DNA of 64,000 nt, from assembly GCA_009829735.1 (NCBI GenBank), contig CM020620.1, forward strand, positions 558,001-622,000. The letters are read 5' to 3'. Position numbers and translations under genes: made by a program. How positions within the stretch are numbered: position 1 is the first letter of the stretch; every line of letters starts with the position of its first letter. The notes below the pieces were generated by a model. It was given only the letters and a program-made list of their open reading frames with translations, was not told the origin of the DNA and searched no databases. This document shows, piece by piece, positions 1 to 10,019 of the stretch. Source of the DNA: Pyropia yezoensis (taxonomy: Eukaryota > Rhodophyta > Bangiophyceae > Bangiales > Bangiaceae).

Positions 1-3000
1 ACGGTGGCCCGGAGGGGAGGCCTCCACACCGCGCGTGCGGACAAGTGCCGAGAAATCTGGGACGACATGCACCACTCGACGGATGCTGCGGACAGGAACG
101 ACGCGCAAGCACCAGTCTCCCGCCTCGGTGGTCGCCGGCTTCGCCCACATGAGGCGCGTGCAGCTTCTCGCAGACAAAGGGCACCCGTCAGGCGATGCGG
201 CCGGCTCCCAGTTGCAGATGACGGCGAGGTCCTGCGTCCGCTCTCGGATGATGGCACGTACCTCCCCGGCGAGCATCTCATCGCCGCGATCGCCATCGTA
301 CAGGACGGCGTCGTACCACGGTTTGTGCCTGAAGGATGACGCGGCTCGAACCAGCTGCCGCATGCGCGCGCCGCAATCCAGCTGGGCGGCGATGTACACG
401 GAGTTTACAACTCGCACATTGTCAGTGGGCGACCTTCCGAGCAGCGACGGCAGAGCTGACAGACCGGGCCGCCTAGACAGCACGTTGACAGTCATTCGGG
501 CACGAAAGACTCTCCGCTGTAGCCGCGGGCGAGCGAGAGGTTGGCGTTGGCCAATCTCATCGTGGGTACCTCCCGGAACGCGACCTGAACCGGAAGGACC
601 GCCAGCAATGGCGTCACGTGCCCGGCGAGATGCATCAACGCCACCGGGAGCATGGCCCGCAAGGCCGGGTGCACTCTCACGAGCAGCAGGTCCGGAAAGA
701 ACCGCGGTGCGCGCAGGAGCAGCAACAACAGGTCCGGCTGACGCGCTCCGACCGACGTCAGCGTCTCGCCCGCGTGGGCCAGACGTTGCGGCGGCGGAGG
801 CTGGTTCACGACCGGGCACGGCACACCCATTCGCCGTGCCGCCCAGACTGGTTGCCGCCGCCGCGTCCTTCGCTGCGTTGCGCCTCAATACTGCGCGCGA
901 GCCTTGTGCCTGCCGCACCAGTTGCTGCGTGAAGTCAGCCAGCGTCTTGTTCGTGCGGCAATAGAAATGCTTGTCCAGCTTATGGACCACCTCGTTGCCA
1001 CCAGTGTTGCCGTTCTGCAGGTTACCGTGGAGGTTGATGGCATCAAAGACATGGCGCAGCAGCTTGTGGATCTTCGGCGTCTGCACCACGCCGAGGATTG
1101 GGGTGACGAAGTTCAACACGAAGTCCTCGGCGTGCTGCGAAATATCCTTGGCCTCGCTCAACGTCATCGGCGTGGGCGTGGTTGACGTGATCCAACCAGC
1201 AATGCGGCCGTACAGAACGGCGTACTCTGCAAACATGGCGGTCACAGCATCCTGTATTGGAGTGTCAGCGAACCGGGCCCGGTACGCCTCCCAGTCAAAA
1301 GAAAAGTTGGTTGGCAGCGGCTCGTCGTCGTCCTCCTGCGCTGCGTTGAAGAGGCTTTCGTCCGAGCTGGTGTTCTCCGTCCGTTCAGCTCCTCCTCCAT
1401 TGCCAAGCGGAGGTCCCCTGGAGCGCTTCGCGGGACGATGCGACGCATCGGCCGGTTGACGTTCCTTGCGACGGCGGGGCCCGAGACCAAACAGTCCGTG
1501 CACTACAAAAGCCAAGATGGCCACTCCCGCGCGCTGCTCAGCGCCAGTGAATGATGCCTGCTTCTCGTAGATATGCACGATGTACCTGCTTGCAGCACGT
1601 ACGCCATGCTCAGAGACACACCAGGGGCATATTCACACGGCAAATGAACCTCTGAGTCATCACTCAGTCCTCCAGGATGCAGGGCAGGGCATGAACGTGC
1701 ATTGAAAAAGTGGACGACGGTGCTTCTTGAAGCGATAGACGGAGAGACACCGACTTACCCCGGTGATGTACTGGGCGCCTTGCTGCGACGACCCATGAAC
1801 AACAGTCTCATATTGGCAGCCCTGCAGGTGGCCGCAATGCTGCCACAAAGAGGCACGTGATTCTTGCAAATGTGCGGAAAGACGCGCAGCAGACGGTGCA
1901 CCAGCGTCCTGGTCACCCCGAGGTCCAGCACCTGCTCGATAAAACACCAGCAGGACAGTAAGTGCACCAGACGGCGTGGGGAAAAAAAAGAACAACACCA
2001 GTTAGTAGGAGCACAGGCCTCACACGGACGACCTGTGGAAGCCTACCCCGCCGCCCGGCACCCACAAAGCATACAGTGCCAACGTACGTGTAGTATGTCA
2101 AAACCAATCATCTTGTACAGAAGAAAGGGCTGCGTCCCAAGGCCCGCCATGCTCGCCAATGCCGGAACGGTGCTGTGCAAGCTGGATGAGGCCTCCAGGT
2201 ACGCTCTCCGGGGCCCATCCCGTTGGTCGAGTCTATGCTGGGCGCCTTCCACATGCTGCGAAAGCATTTGGATGACGTTCTTGTCCTTCGCATCGAGTGC
2301 CCGCTTCCTGCTGGCGTCGTGCAAGTGTACATCACACTTGGAGCACGGCCTGCTGCAGGCCCCGGACTTCAAGCACAGCACCCCTTTCTCCTCGGGAAGG
2401 TCCGCCAGGTACAGCAAAATACGCGGGAAGGCACGAAGCTTGCGGTCCCCAGCGACCACCTCGACCCCTTCGTAGCTGGCCAACATAGTGCTGCGAAAAA
2501 CCAGGTAGAGCACGCGCTGCAACAAGTCCGCTCGGCGTTGACGGGCGCGGTCGTCCGCGGACGCCTCCTTCTGCTTGGAGATGACGGGGATGTACGCGAG
2601 TGTGAGCCACACCGCCTCTCCCGCGACGTCGTTGATAAGCCGTGCGCGCAAAGGATAAAGCTTGTGCGCTGCAGGCATGGTTACTCCAGAGAATGATTCA
2701 ACAGCAAGGACTCAGTGAGTTGCGCTCCAGTCTGCGCGCTTCATCCCCGCATGCTCCACATCCTGGCCACACTGCACAGTTCACACCCAAGATAGACTCA
2801 CACTTACCTCCCGACTCCGATATGTGACTCGCATCACTAAACAGGTGCACCCCGAGCACAAAACTGTCTGGTCCGTGCTGCGTCACAACGTGCTTCTCAT
2901 TCAGCCGGAAGGCGTCGCCGTCAAACGGCGTCTCGCGCATGACGGTTGGGTGCGCCGGCCCGTCTGGTCCGCTACAGTACTGCACGTGCGTTGTATCACC

Positions 3001-3951
3001 AAGGGCTTCCAGTAAGACGTCGAGGGCGGGGCACAGGAACGCCGTCACAGAGAGACCGTCAACGTCCATTGTGCACTTGCACCATCCTTGCTCCAACACG
3101 GCGTCATCGACATCGTCCTTGATGGCGTTCTTGAAGGAATTGGAAGTTGGAAATGCCTCGCGCAAAGTCTGGTTGTGCCCATCGTCTTGCGGCATGCCCG
3201 GCTTCGTGCCGTCCCACGTGTCCAGCAGGTCGTAGAGTCTCTCCTGCCATTCAAGAGAGAGCCCAGCCCCCCCACACTCCAGCGCAAAACGCTCCACAGC
3301 GCGCAGTCGGTATGATTCAAATTGGCCCGGCCTGCACCGCTTGCGCCGGGTGACGAGGGACGTCGTCCGCTGCCAGTCTTTCACATCTTCGTACATTGCG
3401 CGTACTTGCGTGCCCAGGGTTGCAAAGCGGCGCCGGTCGCCCTGCGGTACAGCGCGACCCGAGGTAGCGCGCCGCTTTTTCGCCGGGGGTTGCACGTCGT
3501 CTGGGACAAGCGACGCCGTGTACGCCGTGACGCCCTCCAAGCGGTCTTCGCCTTGGTCGACGTCGCCAGGTCCAGGTTGCGTCGCGTCGCGCGGGAGCGC
3601 TTCCTGCTCAGGAGGGGTCGATAGTACGCTGGCAGCGGGACGTGCGTGGCGGGCGGGGCCTGGCGCAAACCGACCCGCAGCACGCGAGGGATGGTGCCCG
3701 TCGTGAGGAGGTCTAGGAAAGTCCGGCGTCGCAGGCTCATGACGCTGCCCGGTTACAACCGATGCAGGGGCTCCACGCTCAGTATTGGAAGAAACAGGAG
3801 CGGCCTGTGGTCTTCCCGGCCAGCGTGGAGGGAGAGATGTTGTCGCCCCATGTGCACCTCTCATGTGCCGCTCGCGGTTTGCGGACAGCCGGAACATCCG
3901 CGTGCATAGCCGGCACTTGAGAGCCCTTTCTGGGACAGGCACGGCCGACAT
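1..3951 (-). CDS. Plavaka-like DNA transposase, four exons visible, 3' end beyond the window
   Basis: Likely catalyses cut-and-paste transposition of a CACTA/Plavaka-related element. Exons read from the right: 3951-2808, 2668-2088, 1931-1759, 1585-1 (still open). The three introns (139, 156, 173 bp) start GTAAGT or GTACGT, end AG, and keep phase, giving about 1161 residues up to the edge. The N-terminus has a CX2CX12HX4H zinc finger (CRLCTRMF...H), as in Plavaka proteins. Then come the block ending VLGVHLFSDASHISESG with its candidate first catalytic Asp, the block GVEVVAGDRK...FPRILLYLADLPEE with a Cys cluster (CSKCDVH), and GFDILH-VLDLGV, matching the family's D-x-x-H block. The start is the ATG at 3951, just before the finger; upstream in-frame Met codons exist. 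Family assignment is from remembered motif order, not a search. No stop is seen in any exon, so it may be intact. Confidence 0.68.
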
Positions 3952-4880
3952 CGTTCCTCCTGGTGGTACAAAGAGGCACGCCGTGTAGACTGTCCAGTAG
4001 AGAAACATGCAACGCATAGGCAAACACATCTATTGTCAGCTCCCGCTGCGTCTGCGCGTGGAGCGGGAGCACATGGTCGGTGGCGTCCATGGCCACGCAC
4101 GCGGAGGCATCGCCAGTGCATGCGGGCTGGTGGAGGCCCACCAGAAATCAGAGCCATCAATGCACAGGAATGGAGCAAGACAGTTCGGGCTCATCGTAAC
4201 TTACCAGCACCTTACGCCAGCCGACGGTTCGATGGACGTGCACGAAGGGGACGGTTCTCCAAGGGACACGGACGGGCCCGGCGGGGGGGGGGCGGGAGGG
4301 GACAGCGGCGACGGTAGCATGAACGGTGGGGGGGCCGCCGACGACGCCAATGTGGCCGCCGCCGCGGCGGGGGAGGGCGCACGCGCGGCTGCCGCCAACG
4401 TCGCCGGCGCGGCTGGCACTCGCAGACTTAGCCGGCGCGCGCGCGCCGGGCAGCACCTTGGCAGCGCGAGGGCAATTTGTTAGTTTCCTTCCATTTAACT
4501 GTACTCCAGGCATGCCCGACTCCAGCTGCAGTACTCTCATTGACGCGAATGCTGACAGTAAAATCTTTTCACCCAGTCAGACATGCGAGATATGAGCTGG
4601 ACGTTCTCACAGCACATGTAATGAGCAATTATTGAGCAATCGTATCGCCATTATGTGACAAGTTGTTTGAACATACGTGTCCGACAGTGCGCCGCGCTAG
4701 CGTCCTGGGCGCTCAAAGCCCGACTGTGTTTGAACAGGGCGCGCGCACTTCGCTGTAAACCCGGCGTGGCCGCGACCGCGCTCTCGCCCGAGAGCATGTT
4801 TTTCCCGTGGCGCGTGGGCGCCACAACGCGTGTCGCGCTCTTGGGGCGCCCGTCGAGGCGCGGCCGTGAGCACGGCGAGA
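3952..4880. other. Intergenic stretch between divergent genes
   Basis: This is the 5' side of the transposase gene at left and of the gene at 5715 on the right. Short overlapping ORFs are GC-driven and do not resemble known proteins. It includes a GC-rich part near 4270-4460 and an AT-richer part near 4480-4680. I saw no terminal inverted repeat that would mark the right end of the transposon. Confidence 0.4.
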
Positions 4881-5056
4881 CCAATCGCGGTGCCATCGAG
4901 CCCACACTGTTGGCGGCGTTCACGGCAGCGTCGAAGGCCAAGCCAATCGCCGCCTCAACGAGCGGCAAGCACCCGACGAGCCCGGGCGGAGACGAGCACG
5001 GTGCAACCAATCGCCTCCCCGTCGCTAGGCGGCACCACAACGGGGAAGCCAATCGC
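4881..5056 (+). promoter_or_regulatory. Cluster of four CCAATCGC boxes upstream of the 5715 gene
   Basis: CCAATCGC occurs at 4881, 4943, 5007 and 5049, all on the + strand and spaced 62, 64 and 42 bp, inside loosely repeated sequence. CCAAT boxes bind the NF-Y/HAP complex in eukaryotes. The cluster sits about 0.65 kb before the next ATG start on that strand, so a promoter role is plausible but inferred. Confidence 0.45.
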
Positions 5057-5462
5057 CGCTGTAACGAGTCTGGACGAAGGCTACCGCCGTGTAACCAGTC
5101 CCCGCCCTTGTGATCCACTACCAGGCGTGCGCGGCACGCCTTTCTTAAACTTCGGTCAAGGTACGTGCTATGCTCGCGCGGCCTCCAGCGTGAGCGCGCG
5201 CGTTTTGACCATTCCCCAGCTTGCACGATCTTGCGCGTGTTATGGTGGGACGATTTGGCGCCTGCACTGGTACTGCGATGACTTCGGCGTGTGGGCGAGA
5301 GTGTGCCACCTGACACGCGGGCAGATCGCGCCCATCTCCTCCCTCGGCGCGCTTTCGTGGATGCACACCTGGGTTGCGGGCGGAGGAAGGCACGTGCGGC
5401 CAGTCTTGAGTCATATTGCCGCCATTTGCTTCCTTTACGTCATGGATGTGCGCGCGCGCGCG

Positions 5463-5505
5463 CGTACCGGGGATCATCCCCGGTACGGCCCACATGATGT
5501 GGGCC
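5463..5505. repeat. Two abutting perfect hairpins
   Basis: 5463-5487 is an 11-bp perfect stem (CGTACCGGGGA) with loop TCA. 5487-5505 is an 8-bp perfect stem (GGCCCACA) with loop TGA. They follow a (CG)n run and precede the 5715 start by about 210 bp, so they may lie in a 5' leader. Confidence 0.7.
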
Positions 5506-5714
5506 TCAGTTGGGGACTGCGAACCGCGGAGAGGCAGGAGGAGCACTGGGCGACTACAAGAACGCGCGCTGGTCGCTGCCTGGCGTTCGTCGGTGTGCCG
5601 TGCGACCCGTGCTCCCTGTGTGCCCCCACCCTATCACCCGCTTACGCGCCAGACTGCCACCGCTGGCACGCGCCTTGGAAGCGAGAGGCGTTCTCCGGGA
5701 GGCAACACTTGGTC

Positions 5715-7892
5715 ATGGAGAGCGCGTGGGGTCTCCCTGATGGGGTCCCGCCGGTGGGTTCTTTGCCCCCGCTTGACAGTCTTCCTCCCCTGCACGGCGA
5801 TGACGACGTCCTGGCTGTTGCGGGCGGCGCCGGGAGCAGTACGCCGTCGGGTGCTTTCCGCGGTGTGTGTCTCCCGCCCCCTCCTTCACGTGCTTCTTCT
5901 GTGCCGTACGCGCTCGCTGCGCCTGCTCCTGGACCGCGTGCTCCACCCGCTCATGCGCGCGAGTCCGAGCTGTTGGGGTCTGAGTCGGCGCCGTCAGCGT
6001 ACACCGCGTCCCCGCTCGACTTTTTGGCCCGGCCGCTTTATCCGCCGGCGCCGGCCGTGACTGCGCCCACCACGGGCGCTGGGCCCGTCTCCAGGACCAC
6101 TGCGGCTGCTTCTCGACCGCCTTCTGGCCTTGCTGCGCGTCCTCGCCGGGCCTCGAACGGGAAGACAAAGAGAATTGCGTCGCCGGTGGTGCGCGGCCGC
6201 GGACGCGGAGGGGGCCCGTCACCCCAGCAGCGGGCACCTGCTGCTGGTCCGACCGTGAGCGTCAATGGGAGCCTGTCATCCCAGCAGGTGCCATCTTCTG
6301 CTGGTTCGGCGGTGAGCGCAAATGCTGCGCGCGCCATGGACAATCCGACGACGACCCTGCTGGCAGCCACGCACGCGGTGACCGCAACGGCGGTGGGCGG
6401 CGTTGGCGACGTCGCCGCCCCGGCCCTCCCCACGGCGGCCGCGGCCGCCGCCGACGCTCCCGCTGCTCGTCTAGCTGCCACCGGGACGCCTACTTCTGTG
6501 CAGGTGCATGCAGGGACGGGTGGCGTGGGCGAACAGGAGAGCAAGCTGGACCTGGTCTGTCAGCGCCTATGTGTCGGCGCTGGGCGCATCTCGCACGTCC
6601 TGTCCAAGGTGGCAGATCTGTCCGAAGCCTTTTCTGGCGTCTCGCAGAAGCTGGAGACGCGCGGCACCGCCATCGAGACCATGAGCCACGCTGTTTCCGG
6701 GTTGCGCACCGCCGTTGTCGGCGCGCTGGACAGCATGGCCACGCCGACGAGCACCAGCGACGAGGAGGACGGAAGTGATGCTGGCGACGAGGAGCAGCCG
6801 CGCGTCGACGCAAGTGAAAACGAGATTGAACCTGTGCGTCGTTCTTCTAGTGCGGCCAATGAAGCACCCCGTCCAAAGATCCGCAAGGTGGGCACCAAGA
6901 GCACCGACGTGAAGACGGCATCCCTGAAAGACAGCGCCAAGGACAGCGCGCGCGCCGCTGTGCAAGCCATGGAGGTCGCCAAGAACCAGATGATCCGCAT
7001 CCGGCAGCACCTCACCGAGCTCGTCATGCAGTCCATCAGCCAGTCGCAGAACAGCGCTGAGTCGTACATGGACGCGGCGTCGTACAGCAACGTGATGAAG
7101 AGCTGCGCGCAGCAGGAGATCAACGGCGACGAGGCAGCTGTCAATTGGTGGCTTTCGTCTGACATCATCAAGCCCACGAAGAACGGAAAGCACAAGGAGA
7201 CGCGCGAGCAACCGCGCAAGACCGTACGAGCGGAGACGCCGCTGAAGGCGGTGCTGCCGCACACCATCGAGGCCCTCAAGAAGCGCGCTCTGCAGGCGTA
7301 CTTCAAGAGCATCACGGTGGACATGAACAACCTCACCACCCGGCAGGTGCTCACGTGCTTGGCCAAGAACGACTACACGGACTCCAACGGCGGGCGTAAG
7401 GCCATCTGTGAGGCGATGGTCAGCATGTACTCTTTCCTTGGAGCGCTCAACCGCGTGGACAATGGCGACATCGTCGGGGCGGGATGCGTCGTGCATGCAT
7501 CCATTGGCTTCTACGCCTTGGCTTCGTGCTTTGTGCGCTACTACCTCGAGTGTGCCAAGACGGGCACTATCAACAAGCCCCGCACTGGCACCGAGCCGGG
7601 GTGGTACGTGCGCTGGCGCGCTGAGCTCCTCCGTGTGCACCTCTTCCTCGAGAAGGACAAAGACGTCCACAGCGGCCTCGCGCTCACGGACGGGTCCGAC
7701 GTCAACCGCGCCACGATCAGTACGGAGGAGGACGAGCAGGTCAAGATCTGGTACGCCAAACAGCTTGACAATGAGGTGAACTACCCGGCCTGGCTTACCC
7801 AGGCCATCGAGAAAGAAGAGCAGGAGAAGCAGCGGCGGCAGCAGCAGCAGATGCAGCAGCAGAGGCAGCAGCAGCAGCAGCAGCAGCAGTGA
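5715..7892 (+). CDS. Hypothetical protein, Ser/Pro/Ala-rich N-terminus, helical C-terminal half, poly-Gln tail
   Basis: 725 residues of unrecognised function. The ATG at 5715 has G at -3 and +4, a good eukaryotic context. The frame is open upstream to a GTG at 4830, but that part crosses the CCAAT cluster and hairpins and is GC-biased. Residues 1 to about 270 are low-complexity Pro/Ala/Ser/Thr. From about 280 the protein looks ordered: QRLCVGAGRISHVLSKVADL, an acidic stretch (about residues 350-380, SDEEDGSDAGDEEQP), Lys-rich segments and long amphipathic helices with NLTTRQVLTCLAKNDY and LGALNRVDNGDIVGAGCVVH. The end is EKEEQEKQRRQQQQ plus a CAG-repeat Gln run (about 7834-7889). It could be a host gene or an accessory ORF of the neighbouring transposon; I cannot decide. 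Confidence 0.6.
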   Translation: MESAWGLPDGVPPVGSLPPLDSLPPLHGDDDVLAVAGGAGSSTPSGAFRGVCLPPPPSRASSVPYALAAPAPGPRAPPAHARESELLGSESAPSAYTASPLDFLARPLYPPAPAVTAPTTGAGPVSRTTAAASRPPSGLAARPRRASNGKTKRIASPVVRGRGRGGGPSPQQRAPAAGPTVSVNGSLSSQQVPSSAGSAVSANAARAMDNPTTTLLAATHAVTATAVGGVGDVAAPALPTAAAAAADAPAARLAATGTPTSVQVHAGTGGVGEQESKLDLVCQRLCVGAGRISHVLSKVADLSEAFSGVSQKLETRGTAIETMSHAVSGLRTAVVGALDSMATPTSTSDEEDGSDAGDEEQPRVDASENEIEPVRRSSSAANEAPRPKIRKVGTKSTDVKTASLKDSAKDSARAAVQAMEVAKNQMIRIRQHLTELVMQSISQSQNSAESYMDAASYSNVMKSCAQQEINGDEAAVNWWLSSDIIKPTKNGKHKETREQPRKTVRAETPLKAVLPHTIEALKKRALQAYFKSITVDMNNLTTRQVLTCLAKNDYTDSNGGRKAICEAMVSMYSFLGALNRVDNGDIVGAGCVVHASIGFYALASCFVRYYLECAKTGTINKPRTGTEPGWYVRWRAELLRVHLFLEKDKDVHSGLALTDGSDVNRATISTEEDEQVKIWYAKQLDNEVNYPAWLTQAIEKEEQEKQRRQQQQMQQQRQQQQQQQQ

Positions 7893-9290
7893 TGCCCCAT
7901 CACCCCCGCTTTTACCTCCGCTGGTGCGTCGTGGGGGCTGCGGCGCGTGCCTTCTGTGTCACCCCTGGGTCGCTGCGCAACTTCGAAGGCGCGCGTGTTT
8001 TGTGCGTGTCGCGGCACCCGCATTGATTGATTCTTGGCGCTGCACCCATCATGGGAAGCACTGCGATGATCGCAGTGCTTCCCCGTGTCGCACTTTTGTT
8101 GGATGCCACAACGGTGCTGTGTGGCGCGCGCGTCGTCGACGTTCTTGATTGTACTGGTGGCGTCGACGCGGGTTGTTTGCTCCTGCGCTGCGGGGACGCG
8201 TTCGTGCTTGTAGGGCGCGATGACGCGCCTGGCTGTGTGGTCCGCGCCGGAGCGCCTCGTTTATGCATGTAGGGTGTCATGACGCGGGCAGTGCTGCCCG
8301 CGCCGCGGCACCATTTTTGTGGGCTTACTGTACCGTGACGCGGGCATTATTGCTCGCGCTGCGGCACCGCTCTCGTGTTTTTTGTGTCCCATTCTTTTCT
8401 TGGATTCCTCCACGCGGTCTGTGCTGCCCGCACGAGGGTGCCGCCGTTCTTGTTCTGGGCACGTCGTCGTGTTCTTCTGTGCGTGTCCCTTCTCTGTTGA
8501 TCGACCAGGCTGCATTGGCCGCGCCGTGGCGCCGTCATTGTTTCTTCGGGATACAAGCACGCGCCCGCACTGCCCGAGTCGCGCCACCATTGGTGGTCTG
8601 GCACTGATGAGCTACGCGGCTGTGCCGCGCGCGCTGCGGCGCCGGCATTCTTTCATGTCCACGTTTCTCTGGCGGGCTCGTGTCTCCCAGAGCGTCCTTT
8701 GCGCAGTACATGCGCGGAGCGTGAGTACCGTGCTAGGGGCTGTGTGCCTCTTTGCGTCCCTCAGCCCTGCGAGGGCTGCACGGAAAGCTGCACAGAAAAT
8801 CCCGCAGGACGCGGCGTGCGATGCCTGCGTGGAAATCCCGCATGGTGCGCGCGTCCCGCACCTGCCCGGCACCCGCGCGCGCGGTGGTCGCGTCATGGTC
8901 ATCGCTTGCTCCGCGCTCTGCATTACAGCGTGCGGGCGATCTCTCGATGCTACGGGGTCCCATCGCCGCGTTGCCCACCGAGAGGGCCCACCGCATTAGA
9001 TCGAGACCCCCCCTCGATGGGGTCGGGCTGCCCCATCGAGAGGCCATCGTAAATTGGCATTCGGTGGGCCTCGGTGGGAGTGACGGTCAAACGTGACGAT
9101 CAGCGCCACCTCGGTCCCGTGTTTTTCTTGCAGGGTGTGCCCCCCTTTTGAATGGGTGGACCGCGCGACTCTGCCGTCGTTTTTCTTTGCCCCCACCCCA
9201 CCCTCACAAGCCTTTTTCCGCTCACTCCGAATCGATGCACATCCCAAAAGACGCGTCAGCTGGTGGATATGTAGCCCCCCCCCACCCCTG
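7893..9290. other. Non-coding stretch with inverted repeats
   Basis: Between the 5715 gene and the LCB2 leader I recognise no protein. It contains a 14-bp perfect hairpin at 8053-8083 (GGGAAGCACTGCGA, loop TGA), a 7-bp hairpin at 8284-8301 (GCGGGCA) and a 10-bp hairpin at 9013-9040 (CTCGATGGGG). Between about 8210 and 8650 there are degenerate repeats of a GACGCGGGC...GCTGCGGC(A/G)CC motif. The 8053 hairpin lies 160 bp after the stop codon and may be in the 3' UTR. Confidence 0.5.
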
Positions 9291-10019
9291 TGCGCCCCGC
9301 TGCCAGGCCTGTGTCATTCGTGGTGGTGGAGAGACTCGGCCCCGTGGCAAAGCGGGCCAGCAGCGACCCGTATGATGGCCAGCCTATGTTCAATACGTTT
9401 CTGACCGCGGGGGCCGAGTCGGGGGCAGTGGAAACCACAAGTGGCCGTCTGTGGGTGATGCAGCGCCCGCCTCTGCAGGGTTTTTTCCTTTTTGGCTGGC
9501 CCCCCCCCCACCCAAACCCTGCCCACCCCAGACCCCTTTCCGCATTGCCTGTGGCGGACCGCGCTGCCGGGGGTGGTCCGTCGGGGGGGGAGGGGGAGTA
9601 GGCGTGACGCGCCGGCGCTGGCGGGACGGTCACCGCACTTCCGGTCCGCCCCCCCACCCGCGCGAGGGGTGTGGCGGGAGCCGACGCCGCTGCGAGGGTC
9701 GGGGCGGCGGGTGTGGCCCGCCGCCTGGACCTTCCCCCCTCGCACGCGTCGTGCCCCCGGGCGAGGTGGGTGCGTCGGCGCCGCACCGGCCGTCCCCACA
9801 CCCCCTCCCTTCACCCACCCTGCTGCCCCCCCTCTGCTCATCTCCCATCAAGGCTCCCCCCTCCTCCGGCTGTCAATCGGAAGTGGCGTCGTCGTCGTCG
9901 TCGTCTGCCACCGGCCGTCGGCTGCCAGTCACGGTGGCCGCCCGCCGCTACCGCGGTGCCGGACCGGCCCGCCGTGGGCGGACGGGCACGGCCACACCCC
10001 CCCCCGCGGCGTTGCCGCC
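9291..10019 (+). other. GC-rich leader/promoter region of the LCB2 gene
   Basis: Very C- and G-rich with many homopolymer runs and no TATA box I can point to. Overlapping ORFs on both strands have no recognisable content. It directly precedes the LCB2 start, so promoter and 5' UTR are expected here. Confidence 0.35.

Noticed and set aside
35..1459. Long + strand ORFs at the left edge
   Set aside because: They are the complement of the last visible exon of the transposase, whose - strand frame continues the family motifs.
4830..5714. Upstream extension of the 5715 frame
   Set aside because: It opens with GTG, crosses the CCAAT cluster and two strong hairpins, and its composition is that of random GC-rich DNA.
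7834..7889. CAG repeat as a separate microsatellite expansion
   Set aside because: Short, interrupted and in frame as the Gln tail of the coding region; nothing suggests it is more than that.
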